From Siphonodentalium dalli (Eukaryota; Mollusca; Scaphopoda; Gadilida; Siphonodentaliidae): a stretch of DNA of 64,000 nt. The DNA lies in the NCBI GenBank assembly GCA_032622095.1, contig CP136069.1, positions 39,222,194-39,286,193 on the forward strand, written 5' to 3'. Each line of letters opens with the position of its first letter. Positions within the stretch are counted from its first letter, which is position 1. Shown here piece after piece: positions 48,670 to 60,137 of the stretch. The notes beneath the pieces were generated by a model. The model did not search any database. It was not told the origin of the DNA and saw only the letters and a program-made list of their open reading frames with translations. The position numbers and the translations under genes were made by a program.

Positions 48670-48882
48670 CAGTAATGCTCTAAGTAATCAACTCCTTAAC
48701 CACAGCAGAATTATGGGTAACTTTTCAGGATTTAGTCGGAAACATGGCTTGTTTCCATTCATCGGAAAGCTCTCAGAGAGCTTTCCGATGAATGGCAACA
48801 AGCCATATTTCCGACTAAATCCTGAAAAGTTACCCATAATTCTACTGTGTTTAAGGAGTCGATTATACTCGGGGCATTACTG
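48670..48882. mobile_element. Hairpin MITE, mariner/Tc1-like, second complete copy
   Basis: CAGTAATGCTCTAAGTAAT ... GGCATTACTG then TA (left flank TG, presumably a mutated TA). Long matched arms contain TTTTCAGGATTTAGTCGG and its complement. Confidence 0.75.
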
Positions 48883-49554
48883 TATTCGATATCTCAAGCT
48901 GTTGCATACCGAAAAGACTTGGGCTAGTACCTGAACAGTAAACCTGCAATCTGCATGATTCATGAAACAGCTATTGAAACCATGCTGTATATACTCAGAA
49001 TTACACAATTTTGTTTATGGGTTTGTTGATATGACACGAGTGCTAGCGCACAATGACGGAATGAACAGCACACCCTAGAGTTCTATCTTTCCTCAATGGC
49101 ACATGTGCCGTATCAACAAATCCATTAATACAAGTGTCTTTCTGTGTTTATTACACATCACCAGTCCTAGAATATGTGCATTTAAAAATACAGGGTTACG
49201 ATGTTTATTAAGGCACATACAGTGCTTGTTTTGTCATGTGTGATGATTTTTGTTCCTATCGTTTGAACTGGATACTCAAATAACAGACATTGTTATATAT
49301 TTTTTTTGCAACCGACAGATTTGAGGTAACTCTTTTTATAAATATATTGAAAATCATGTGTCGGGATGTAATTATTAGCAATCAATATATTTTTTGTTGC
49401 GTATATAGGTTTATACAATTTTAAGAGGCAGAACAAGATACAGGTACTTTGTGTAGTTTCATTTCACGAATGTACAGTATCTTGTTTGGCCACTTGCAAT
49501 TTTAGGAACCCATAACTGTAACGAGAAATTGTTGATTGTATATTTAAAGTTTAA
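48883..49554. other. No gene seen
   Basis: AT-rich spacer. Confidence 0.4.
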
Positions 49555-50047
49555 AGGTACGGGAGGCCTTGGCGGTGGGTATGCTGTGAAAATATTTCCA
49601 CCGGTCAAAAACCGCCACAAACAGAAAGAATATTAAAATGCAGACAGACTTTGTCCGTATACAAATAAGAAATATCGCATAAACAGTATGTTATTGTCAT
49701 ATGTTTGACCATTCTTATGTAAACAAAAGCATAAACAGGTACTTTCCTGGTGTTTGTTTATATTATGATGGTAAACATAAAGAGCGTTCATTGTTGCTGA
49801 ATTTTGATATGGAACGAATAAAGAGCATTTATATCATTTGTGTGTGGTTAGCCAGTAACACTGTGCTGCCTTCTGTAACACAATCAGGCTCCTGCTTAGG
49901 TAAAATATAGTAGGTCTTTATGATAGCATGCTGTTTACGCGATGGCCATGGTATATATGAACAAAACTGTATGCATTTTAATGTTTTTCTGTTTACGGTG
50001 ATTGAAACAAATATGAATATTTTCGACAACTAAGGCCTCCCGTGCCT
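49555..50047. mobile_element. TTAA-flanked MITE (T2/Kolobok-like), AGGTACGGGAGG type
   Basis: AGGTACGGGAGGCCTT ... AAGGCCTCCCGTGCCT with TTAA at 49551-49554 and 50048-50051. A diverged inverted relative lies at about 59130-59490. Open frames on both strands inside it are unrecognised. Confidence 0.85.
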
Positions 50048-50051
50048 TTAA

Positions 50052-50707
50052 GCCCCTTATTGTCTCTATTATACATTTAACAAGGATATTTACAAAGAAG
50101 TTTTTATATTCAGAATAAATGTCAATTGTATATTTTAAAACACAATTGAAATTATATATTAATTTAAAATTAAATGTTTTTCTTAATTAAGAATTGTTTT
50201 CTAATATATCTTTCCTAATTGGGGAAAATATTCCCAGTTAAGAAAACTTGTTTTCCTTACTTAGATTTATTTTCCTGCTTGAGAAAATCTCATTCTAGAA
50301 AAAATTGGCATCACTTAAGAAAACATATCTTGACGATATTTCTTACTATAGAAAATATTATTTCTTGTTCTAGATTAATTGTATAGCTTTCTTAAATTTC
50401 TAGCTTTTCTCCCAAGATAATCGCAGTATCTTAAACTTATCTTATTTCAAGAAAAATAAACTTATGTGAGAAAAACAATCTTTCCTACATTAAGAAAAAA
50501 AATCTATACTAAGATTTTTTTACTAGGATTTTCTTACTAAGATTACTGTGTTTTCTTAAAGAAATTTTCTCAGACAAGAAATTTTCCCACCCTTTCCTTT
50601 CTTGACCTAGAAAATATCTTGGTCTTATTTTTCTAGCTATTCTCCCAAGATAATATCTCATTTCAAGATATTTTTTTTCCTGAATTGAGAAAATATTTTT
50701 GGCAGTG
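50052..50707. repeat. Right subterminal field and TIR of the 22-kb element
   Basis: From about 50160 to the end, TTTTCTTA/AAGAAAA, CTCCCAAGATAAT and CTAGAAAAT words recur in both orientations, ending in ATTTTTGGCAGTG. Confidence 0.7.
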
Positions 50708-50953
50708 TGGATTACGACGAAATAACGACTGATTACGATTACGGTATGTTCGTTTACTGATTCTGGTCTGTTCGTTTACCGAACCACGTCGTATACGGGG
50801 ACTAATCTGTAATCTGAATCCAGATTCTCCCACCAAATAACGACTCTGGTCGGACATAAACAGATTAATAGACAATGACACAAATTCCCAAACTGATGGA
50901 CAACAAAATTACTCATGTTTTGTTTAATGCTGCTTGATTAATTCAATCTTTAA

Positions 50954-51241
50954 CCCTTTACCCAACAAACCGGCCAAAACCAGCCAAATAAAGCTTCAAC
51001 AGCCTAAAATATCTTCGGTCTGTCTCAATAGAACCATACAAATATGGATATCATTGGAACCGGCTCCTTGACCACATTGTGATAGTTACACTGTTTTCCA
51101 TTTTTTCTTACATTCTTTAACAATTTTATAATTTGTAATGTGGTAAGCCAATGCATTCTCTTATATATGCGAGGCGACCTATGGTCGACTCGCATATATA
51201 AGAGAATGCATTGGCACAGGGCCGTTCTGTTGGGTAAAGGG
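50954..51241. mobile_element. piggyBac-type MITE, 288 bp
   Basis: CCCTTTACCCAACA ... TGTTGGGTAAAGGG with TTAA at 50950-50953 and 51242-51245; CCC...GGG ends and TTAA fit piggyBac. The empty site (CTTTAAACATG) is at about 23818 in duplication copy 1. It contains a perfect 26-bp inverted repeat (51147-51172 / 51190-51215). Confidence 0.9.
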
Positions 51242-51638
51242 TTAAACATGCTATTCATCTGATGCACACATGTCGAGCAGTGATTTCCATACTGGTTGAT
51301 TCAGTAGTCAGTTGCATACACACATACAGGTATGGTGGCTGGTGTGGCATACCTCATAGCAGAGTAAAGAGGCCAATTTCAATCAATATCCAAAAACTCT
51401 TAAAATGAAAACACATATTTAATTGTGATACGTGATTAAATTATCAATTGACCACATACCAGATATGGCAATATTATTAACTTAATTTGCCGTTCAAAGA
51501 TACGATTGCGTGTGAACAAAATTAATAATGCATCTGAAGTTTTGTAAGAATATTGTATTCGTAAACAGGAAAAAATCTCATCACGCGTCACGGGCGGAGC
51601 TTGGTCGTTTTCCTCTAGCTAACGATGCTGTACTTCAA

Positions 51639-51836
51639 TTATTCAAATATATTAGTAAACTTTCTGTAGTAAATAGTGACAATTTTTTTATCCGGGTCTT
51701 TTGAAGAATCAATAACTTGTAAACTTTCATCTTGGGCCACGCAACTATCGAAATGGGATGTTAGACTAAACGATGATAATACTTTTTCAGGAAGGAATGA
51801 GAGGCAGTTGGTGTTGAAGTTAAAACAAGAACACAT
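51639..51836 (-). other. 65-codon ORF, copy 2 partner (unknown)
   Basis: Partner of 24217-24414, identical translation, one silent difference. Confidence 0.2.
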
Positions 51837-51886
51837 CTCACAGTTTTAACATGGTATATTCGACGACGATAAATTGAGTGGAAAAA

Positions 51887-52139
51887 AACACCAAAAATTG
51901 GTGTATGGCAATTAATATACCTATCTATCTATCTATCTACCAACTATCTGAATCTAGCTTTTCAATTATGAGTAATACTATTTTCGACCAACCTAAAACA
52001 CGAATCGGGCCTCCCCTTTTAAGACATAAAAGAACAAATGCTTTATCTATAACATTTATAACTCAAATGTATGTTAAGATAAAACATTTGAATTGGCATA
52101 CTTGTCGTAATTTCACTGTGTAGTCCTTTAATTTAACAT
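51887..52139. other. Spacer with a short TATC microsatellite
   Basis: (CTAT)4-5 at about 51921-51938; an 81-codon frame over it is unrecognised. Confidence 0.45.
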
Positions 52140-52920
52140 GATAGCAGTGAACCACACTTCCGGGAGACAACATGAAAAATGTCAGATTTATGTTTAGCCA
52201 TAAATTGTCCAAGTGTATTCATGGGTTGTGTTGATCCATACGCGCATATCTTAGTGTCTGATTTCTTAAGAGTTGGTTGTAGAGAAGGCTCTTAAAGTCA
52301 CGTCCATCGATCACATTTATACCAGCACCTGCGTCAGCAATCAGTCTGGTCACAGATCCATTTATTTCGATGTCAAACAACAGTTTACTATCAAAGGTTT
52401 TTTGTGGCATTGATAGCGAAAACATATTATGCATCACTTTCATCGGATTGCTGATCATCGATATTATCATTTCCCATGTTTGCTGTCAGCGTCCTAACTT
52501 TCTGTTTGTGATTACGGGTCATGTCATGATGTGGTCGGTCATTTGACATGCAAATTTTCTGAAATTGATTGAAACTGGAACACGTCGTACACTGTTTACC
52601 ATATGCAGGACAAGCTGTTCTACCACCTGGGTGTGGATAATTGTCACCGCATAAACCACAGATTAATATTGTTGATACTTCGATGGAGGTTGGTGTTCAT
52701 TTTGGGGATTTGGTTTGATTTTTTTTCTTCTAATATTGTGACACATTGTTGACATCTGGTGAAGATTCAATGTCTTTGGTATGTTTAAAAGCAACTTTCT
52801 CGGTTCTCGCTTTATCGAGCATATGTTTCATTGTCATATAACTTTGTCACGAAGTGCATCTTGTTTTAATCTGATGAAATGCATCCTTGGATAAGCTGTG
52901 TTTTTATCTCGCGACTATTT
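52140..52920 (-). pseudogene. Gypsy-type LTR element gag-protease remnant
   Basis: Read on the minus strand: a gag stretch (LIQGC, ALRDKV, then DKARTEKVAF), paired zinc knuckles (CGLCGDNYPHPGG....CPA.GKQC..C), then an aspartic protease (about 52240-52410; RLIADAGAGINVID, later CAYGSTQPMNTLG). This order is gag then protease of Ty3/Gypsy elements. The protease active site is DAG instead of D(T/S)G. It is broken by at least two frameshifts and several stops (one TAA just before the protease). No RT, integrase or LTR seen. Confidence 0.75.
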
Positions 52921-53755
52921 TCCCCATCGTATACCAACACGACCTGCTGGGGTTATCTGTCGGAAACCAAATGTTATAATTTCAGGCAAAATATAAGTCG
53001 CAAAACGGCCGTAACTCGTGTAAAACTCATTGGACGGAATTCATATTAGAACTTGGTTTTATTTTGAGATTGGAAACACACACACGTCCTTATCGGTCGG
53101 AAACCAAAATGTTATGACAGCGGGCAAATTGTTAGTCGAAAAAGGGGCATAACTCATTTAAACATAATTGGACGGTTCACATATTCGAATCTATTCTTGG
53201 TAATATGGGACAAAACTATGAGCGTGCGACACATTGAAAACAGCTCGAAAATGGCTATAACTTCATGGGGGTCAAATCTGATTTACATACACATATAGGC
53301 CGGGTGGTGGTCCACTACCCGCGAAACATGATTTTTACTCAAGCCATTTAAACCATAAGTATTAAAATTTGACCCATGCATAAAGTAATATAAAGGATTC
53401 AAAACTGTGTGTATATATAGCATATATGGTTATACAGTAGGCGTGTGGCTTGGTCTGGCTTTCAAAATCCAAAATAGGACCCTTCAGAAGTACCCATATA
53501 CTTGGAGCAGAAATGTTCGATCGGAAGTGGCGCCCATGCTTTCAGTATGTCGAATCCGGGGTAATAATTGCTCCCCGCATTGGATTTCAATATATCGCGT
53601 TTCAAACTTTGAATGAATATTCGCTATCACAAATTAAGTCGAGCAATGATTGTCTAGACCGCTAGCAAACTGACATGTGTGTTTTGTTGTAAATATATTT
53701 ACCCTGAACTACAAGAGCATCTTTAAATGGATGCATGTGTCACGTTTCCTTTCAG
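52921..53755. other. No gene seen; presumed intron or upstream region of the SLC16-like gene
   Basis: Two short diverged repeats share CGGAAACCAAA(A)TGTTAT and GG.CATAACTC.T.TAAA (about 52965 and 53095). I looked here for the missing first exons of the transporter and found none. Confidence 0.4.
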
Positions 53756-56700
53756 TGCTGCCTGCCAGTTACATGTGTGGTCGGATCACTGCCAAACTCA
53801 CTGCTATGATCGGATGTCTCATGTATTCTCTGGGATATTTCTGTACGGCCTTCGTCCCTCAAATAGAGATGATGTATTTGACTGCGGCTGTTTCCGGTAT
53901 GTATTTTGTCTGTAAATAATTTGGGTATAGTGCGGTTGAGTGGAAATATTGGGCCATATCTCAGGGTGTCGGACATTTTTCAGACACGGTTGATACTGTT
54001 TTATCATTTTTGTTTCCGTTTTAGCAACTTTTGTCCGCAATCACCCTATTTATAAAAATAAAGGTGACCCAAATCAAATGACACAGGGAACTATAGGCCT
54101 GTCACAATCCTATGCTGTTTTGGGAACCTATTCACAAAAATTCTCTCAACAGACTGTCTGAATTCTTGGAAAATAATGACATTCTTCAGGTAAACAAACA
54201 GGGTGTTAACAGAACTGACACAAATATATATATTCCCACCTTTACTGTGCCTTTATTGATTTCGAGAAGGCATTCGAAGGAGTTTGGAGACCTGACCTGT
54301 GGCAGAAACTATTGTCATGTCATATTGAAGGAAATTTCTTCCAGGTCATCAGAAATATGTATCAGAATATTAAGTCCTCTGTCAAGACAGGAAATGAACA
54401 TTCGGCATTCTGAATTAGACAGGGTGTCAATCTATCGCCAGTTCTATTTTCTCTATTCCTAAATGACCTAGAGAATTTTATGATTTTGACTATGACTATG
54501 ATTATTTATTCATAACTCAATATAACAATATCATCTCCCGGATATTCGTTAACTAACAGACTAGCACACCATGCACACGTTTGTATAAATATTAAATAAC
54601 GATACACGTAATTAAATAAACAATTACCGTTGTATCCCTAAGTCCAACGTGACTCACGCCTTCCCCAACTCCATCTCGGGATTCACACAGGAAAAATATG
54701 TACTCATAACAACTTCGTACCGCCGGGTCGAACCAGACAAAAATAAGATATTTGTTTAGTGTAAGATATCCCCATTGCGCCGGAGACATGTATATAATAT
54801 GTGTATATAATATGTGTATATAATATGTGTATATATCTTTATATCCTTTTGTAAATATCATTCTGTATTTCTCAAAATTAATTTGCAATTATGAGAATAA
54901 AACATCAACAAACCATTTTTGGATACACATTCTGGTAGCTACACGAAATAAAAAAAACAACTTTAGAAGAATATTTGACTGTCCACGACTTACTGTCTGT
55001 TTCCTATCGACAACATATTGCAGATTGGAGTATATGATTAGCTCAGTTTGACATGAGGGTGAATGCTTATGCATATTATGTTCGGGTGACATAATACCGG
55101 GTATTTTTAGTTATTTTACAACAAGAAACAATGCATAGCTGACTTACTAAATACTTTTTAGCTGCGGAAAAATGGGTTTTTGGGCGCTCTTGACCTCACA
55201 CCCACCACCTCATACGTATTTCGAGAAAAAAAACTGTTTGACCCCCACCCCCCCCCCCCCCCGGTCTGATATTTTGTGAGGTGAGAAGTTCTCGATCTAA
55301 ACCTGTAAATCCAGTGAGGGTTAGCTTGTTAAAATGTATAACGTCGACCGTCGATCGACATATTATAGTTTTCATTGCCCGAGGCGGAAAGTATTATCCA
55401 GTAGTCAACGGGCTATTCTATTTTCAAGCGAGTACGCGTTAGAAGTTTTCAATCTCTCCATTACAGTAGAAATCAGAAGAATTGGTATATTGAGTGCGAT
55501 ATTTTCGCGCCCAATATTTCGCCTTTATCGCAAGTGGGGCGTCAAAAACGCACCGCTTGCGACATTGTCGAGGTAATGCGAGCTTAATATTGCGATAGCT
55601 CGTGCTTAATATTGCGATATATTGATCTGAATACAACTCGTAAAATCGGTTTATGGTGACAGGTTGTCTGAACGACAGTTTAAAGGCTCCGTTTGCACGT
55701 TCGCGATGTTTTCAAAGCATACTAATCACTGGTGAGATCGTTTAGATATATGTTCCTCGAAAAATGCGCGCTTATTATCGCGACAAAGGCGCGCCATACC
55801 ACTTGTTCTGATTGGGACTGTATCTCGTTTCAGGACTCGGTGCTGGTGTGATGCTTGGATCCGGCATCATCGTAATCAATTTTTACTTCGAAAGACACCG
55901 GGCGAAAGCTATGGGACTTCTGACATTCTCCGCTGGTGTTGGTGCGTTTGTTTTCTCGTACTTTTACGAATACTTATTCGACACATATGGGCTTCGTGGT
56001 GCCCTGATCGTTATCAGTGGGATCATCCTTCAAACCATGGTTGGACTCTCGTTTTATCGACAGCCGGTTACCATGTCAATCTGCGCCGACGTTAAAGTGA
56101 ACGAACCACTAATACCTAAAACAGCAGATGAAATTTCCCAATCGAATTTGAATAGGCACGGACATAATGAATATGACACTGACCAACAATGTGTGGAAGC
56201 ATCAGAATCGAATTCCTTGTCTGGTTTTAAAGATTCCCTGTTAAATTCCGATATATACCCCGAAAATGACGTTGATACTGACAGCAGATGTGTGAAAATG
56301 GAAACTCTCATTGGTGAAGCAAGCGGAGTCGACAAGAGTCAAGCAGACGATATTTATCTTGATATCCACTCAAAGGGGAATAACTATTTAAAGAATCACG
56401 TTGGTGTTAGCAATAACAGCGTCGAAAAAGAGATTCTTCTTATTGAATCAAAACCATACGAGACAGGCGGGCATGACAAAGACCAGTCAGACCACACCCA
56501 CTCCTATATAAGCGTCATGAAGGACATCAATTTTCTTATTCTTACGGTCTCGGTCATGTTTGCATTTTCTGCATTTACGATTCTTGTCACAGTAGTTCCC
56601 GTTCACGCGGAAACAGTTACCGGTGACCCTGGCAGCAAACAAATTGCATTAATGTCATACGTCGCAGTTGAATGCGTCGGAAAGATTTCTTCAGGTGTGC

Positions 56701-57371
56701 TAGCGGACACCAAATGGGTTACAGTTAAAACAATATGGAGTGTCTCAGTCATGATCGCAGCAGCGGCATGCATCTTTCAAATGTTCGCAACGGATATATA
56801 CGTCATTTCCGTTCTGTGTGGCATACTGGGATTAGTATGCAGTGTTATCGTTACTCTTGATGCGGCTGTTCTCATTGAAGTCGTTGGTATCAACAACTTT
56901 GCAGTAGCGTTCGGTTTGCTTAATTTTCTAACTGTTCCCGGTGTAGTTATGGCGTCTCCATTTGCCGGTGAGTATATAGGTGTGATTCGAAATGAATTTA
57001 AACGGTCGAAACTGACTTGTCTATTCTGAAAACACGGCAGCCAGGTTGGACGCCATCTTGAGTTTTTTTAAATGCTCAACGCGAGCACTCTATACCCAAT
57101 TATGACTTATTTGGTGCTTCGTCCTATTATATGAATATATGTAATATTCAGCTTAGAAGAAAAAAATATTAGCCTGATTAGCCAAAGATTTTTACTTCAC
57201 TATCAGACTGCTTGACTAAATTTATTCTTTCCAGGCTACCTCAAAGACGAGTCAGGCGATTGGACAGCATCACTGGTCGCATGTGGTGCAGCGCTTATTA
57301 TTAGCGCTTCGTCGCTACAACTGATTAACCTTAGGAAATATGCGTGTAGAAGGAAATCACTGGAACTTTGA
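53756..57371 (+). CDS. SLC16/monocarboxylate-transporter-like MFS protein, 3' exons
   Basis: Membrane carrier of the major facilitator family; SLC16 members move monocarboxylates or related solutes, the substrate here is unknown. Three exons: 53756-53896, 55834-56967 and 57235-57371 (TGA), with CAG acceptors and GTATGT/GTGAGT donors; both internal junctions split a Gly codon in phase 1. Exon A starts with CGRITAKLTAMIGCLMYSLG (TM3 region). Exon B holds TM4-6 with the MFS motif FERHRAKAMGL, a ~150-residue acidic cytoplasmic loop, then TM7-11; exon C adds TM12 and a basic tail. About 470 codons are visible. The first exons, with TM1-2 and a GWxW motif, were not found. The ATG at 55812 lies in an intron and is not a start. 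Confidence 0.85.
54100..54490 (+). pseudogene. Decayed non-LTR reverse transcriptase fragment in the intron
   Basis: YCAFIDFEKAFEGVWR, then LWQKLL and later IRQGVNLSPVLFSLFLNDLE are RT palm motifs. At least one stop and frameshifts; the YADD region is absent. It is unlike both larger retrotransposons in the window. Confidence 0.75.
54782..54838. repeat. 13-bp tandem repeat (GTGTATATAATAT)
   Basis: About four units within the intron. Confidence 0.85.
55230..55262. repeat. Poly-C run in the intron
   Basis: GACCCCCACC followed by an uninterrupted C-run, like those ending hAT-like repeats elsewhere. Confidence 0.7.
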
Positions 57372-57421
57372 GGAACAACAGTCACACTACAGACACCCGG
57401 CTCGCGATGACATTGGGGTGT

Positions 57422-57427
57422 AATAAA
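57422..57427 (+). promoter_or_regulatory. Candidate polyadenylation signal of the SLC16-like gene
   Basis: AATAAA about 50 bp after the stop codon. Confidence 0.4.
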
Positions 57428-57968
57428 TACATCCATGGTCAGGTGGTCCTGCTAATTTGTTATTGTGGCGATGTTGCAAAGTATACCATTAATGTCTGAG
57501 CGTAAAGTTTCCTGCTTACCGTTTCGCAACATCGCTTTGTAAACATGCTCATGTTCGTCATCATTTTCCCACGTAATCACCCTATTCTAGTTGTAAACAT
57601 GCTCTTCACTCCGCTATATGCATCCCATTGCGTCATATTTGTTGTTATATTCAAAAGGTATCCGTAATTATATTGATAATGTTTGCATATTTTAATGTTT
57701 CATGTTGGTAATTTGTTCGTATTTGCCCCAGATTCATAACAATGTCGTGTTTGATTGTGATGTCAACAATGGGTGCGTTGTTCAACTGCGCCCAACTGAT
57801 ACGCATCAGCGGCGTCACCACCGTGACAACCGCTGCTCATGTTTCAACTGACCAATTCCAGATTTCTGACTATATGGTCGATTAATTCCGACCACATTAA
57901 GTTGTTGGATTAGGATAATATGGTCGCGGAGTATAAAAACAAGTGACCACTTCTGGTGGTCAGTTTTG

Positions 57969-58058
<90 letters not shown>

Positions 58059-59129
58059 CATTTATTAGCGTGACATGTGCAATACATAAATCATTAATAT
58101 ATATATATATTTCAATTACAATTAGCACCCGGCCCATAGGGCCTATATGTCACGCTTAATAGTATAAGTATGTACATGGTTTGGTCCAACACATGTGGAC
58201 TATCCTCAGTGATGATATAAAGAGAATATAAAGTAGAGAATTTCATTTTAATCTTACACAATTTGGAGATATTCGGGTTTATATATTTTGTATTCTTACA
58301 TGTTGATACGTTTGGTGTATAATTTACTTGTATATGAATCGTTTTCTTCGCATAAAAGCATCAAAAAGAAATTTTGCTAGTTGTCGGGGAAATAACATTA
58401 GCTCACTAAAAGAGTCGTCAATGTGGTCTGTTTTATAAAGTCCCGTGTACAGACGGCGATGAGAGCGTCAACGGCGCCAAAATATTCTCGTGGAAATTGC
58501 GTCATCATACGTTCACGGGGTAGGAACTGCTCCGCGTAGCCGTCTCCCTTCCGATCTTCGGCTCAGTTCACTATCGATCCGTGTCCAGTTCACTCGTGAG
58601 TTTTCTACATAAAATTGCGGCTACTACGACCAATGTCGACCATGCCGGTGAGAATTCCCTAAATCGACATAAACAGACGTAGTTTTCAAACTATGCGCAT
58701 GAGGAAACATACAATAAACATTACCAGACTTAGTTCAAACAATTAGCAATTCAGGCAACATCAACACTAACTCCTTCTAGATATAAAAATAACCACTGAT
58801 CAGTCGAATTTCTGGGGTGGGGGTCACATAGCTACTTATAACATCTTTTTTTTTAAACAATCTGTTTAGCTGGAAACAAACGCCAGTGACCACCAACATT
58901 TCATGTATATGTATGGTTTTATATAAAACCTTGCCCACTGTTGACATCGATCGATTGATCAAGACATGTTATACACTCCATTTCACCGAACAGAAGCTCC
59001 AGTTCACTACAACCTCAACAGGATACGTTCCAGTTCACTACACTGAACATCGCTTTCAGTCATTATGCACGGGCGGCGTTCGTTGCAAATATAATCAGCG
59101 CGTAAATAGTATATTGTCGTCAAGACGTA
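57428..59129. other. Intergenic, no gene seen
   Basis: Contains the GA microsatellite (57972-58056); otherwise nothing supportable. Frames at 58777-58962 and 58886-59227 are unrecognised. Confidence 0.45.
57972..58056. repeat. (GA)n microsatellite, ~42 units
   Basis: Uninterrupted dinucleotide run; the (SL)n minus-strand frame over it is an artefact. Confidence 0.98.
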
Positions 59130-59490
59130 CGATGGTGTACGTAAACAAGAACCTCCTCGTGTTACAGAAGTTTTGCTTCTGTTTACATAACACAACGCAA
59201 TTCTATTGGTTAATCACACACAAATGATATAAACGCTCTTTATTATTTCCATAACAGGAAAACTGTAACAAATAACGCTCTTTATGTTTACCATATCCGG
59301 ATCTAAACACAAGCCATGTTTTGTAACGTTTTTTGCTTTGTTTACATAAAGGAAAACATTTGACAATAACATACTGTTGGTGTCATATTTCTGATTGGTA
59401 TAAGAACAAAGTCTGTCTATATTTTACTATTCTTTCTGTTTATGGCGGTTTTTTCCCTATTTCGAAATGTATCCATCTTGTTCCGGAGTC
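59130..59490. mobile_element. Diverged inverted copy of the AGGTACGGGAGG MITE
   Basis: CACACACAAATGATATAAACGCTCTTTAT, TATGTTTACCAT, ACATACTGTT and CTTTCTGTTTATGGCGG are the reverse complement, in order, of parts of 49555-50047. The ends are eroded. Confidence 0.55.
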
Positions 59491-60137
59491 CATATTGGGT
59501 CGGGTGTGGTTTGGTTAAATCTTAAAAGTCACCGAGACCTGACCTGACGCATGCGCGACTGCTGATAAGAATAAACCCGTTGATCTCTCTTTTTCTCTAT
59601 TCACCAATCAATTCGTCTCGCGGTAACCACGAACCGATACAAATGAAGAGAAAACAGTGTGTGAAGTTAAAGTTAAGATAACGGAATATATGTTTTTCTG
59701 ACAGTTGCATTATTCCATTTCCGATTCTAGAACTTCGATGCATACAAAATGACTCTCACCGAGTGCTCGGGCTCGGTTCTAAGTGGTATTTTGTATGACT
59801 TCAATGCATCTTTCTGTAACCGGGAAAATTTCAAACGCGAATATTATTACGCCATATAATGGTGTTCTCTCAGTCCGTGTTTCTTGGCATCCAGTGGGGG
59901 CATGGAGGTTTTATTTATAGAAATGGGGATTTTTGGGATACGTTAAAAGTTGTAGTGCGACCCCGAACCGAGCCCGGTAAAAGGTGTATTTGGGAATTTC
60001 AATTTCGTTTATTGTCGTTAATGTCATTAATGTTGATTTTTGGCTTGTGATAAGCCATGCCAATTACAAATAAAAGAAAAGAAAAAGATAATTTATAAGT
60101 CTTATATTTCAACTTTTATCGACATTTTTTCGTTCTG
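59491..60137. other. No gene; inverted repeat at 59737-59812
   Basis: GATGCATACAAAATGA faces TTTTGTATGACTTCAATGCATC around an inner CCGAG...CTCGG pair, forming a cruciform-like block. A 63-codon frame at 59859-60050 is unrecognised. Confidence 0.5.

Larger units (their letters stand above)
28679..50707. mobile_element. 22,029-bp CACTG-ended giant transposon-like insertion (EnSpm/CACTA-like)
   Basis: The left end CACTGCCAAAAATA and right end TATTTTTGGCAGTG are inverted repeats (13 of 14 positions), continuing imperfectly for about 45 bp (shared ATATCTTGAAA). They are flanked by TG at 28677-28678 and 50708-50709. Duplication copy 1 has the empty site with one TG (23578-23579). CACT(A/G) ends, short target duplications and subterminal fields of short repeated words (AAGAAA/TTTCTT) are features of EnSpm/CACTA elements. 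The inside holds a repeat array, minisatellites, MITEs and a CR1/Jockey-type ORF, but no transposase I recognise. It may be a small non-autonomous element enlarged by nested insertion, or a cargo-bearing giant. Confidence 0.75.
24527..51886. repeat. Tandem segmental duplication, copy 2 (~5.05 kb plus 22-kb and 0.3-kb insertions)
   Basis: 24527-28678 matches 14663-23579 (less the L1-like element). Then comes the 22-kb CACTG element, and 50710-51886 matches 23580-24465, itself interrupted by a 288-bp piggyBac-type MITE. Past 51886 the two copies diverge abruptly. Confidence 0.9.

Noticed and set aside
28679-50707. Giant element as a Polinton/Maverick
   Set aside because: The ends are CACTG with a 2-bp duplication, not long AG-type TIRs with 6 bp, and no polymerase B, integrase or capsid ORF is visible.
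55812-55833. ATG at 55812 as the start of the transporter
   Set aside because: It precedes a TTTCAG acceptor at 55833; the protein joins cleanly to the exon ending at 53896, so the ATG is intronic.
57910-58137. Ser-Leu repeat protein on the minus strand
   Set aside because: Translation of the GA microsatellite.
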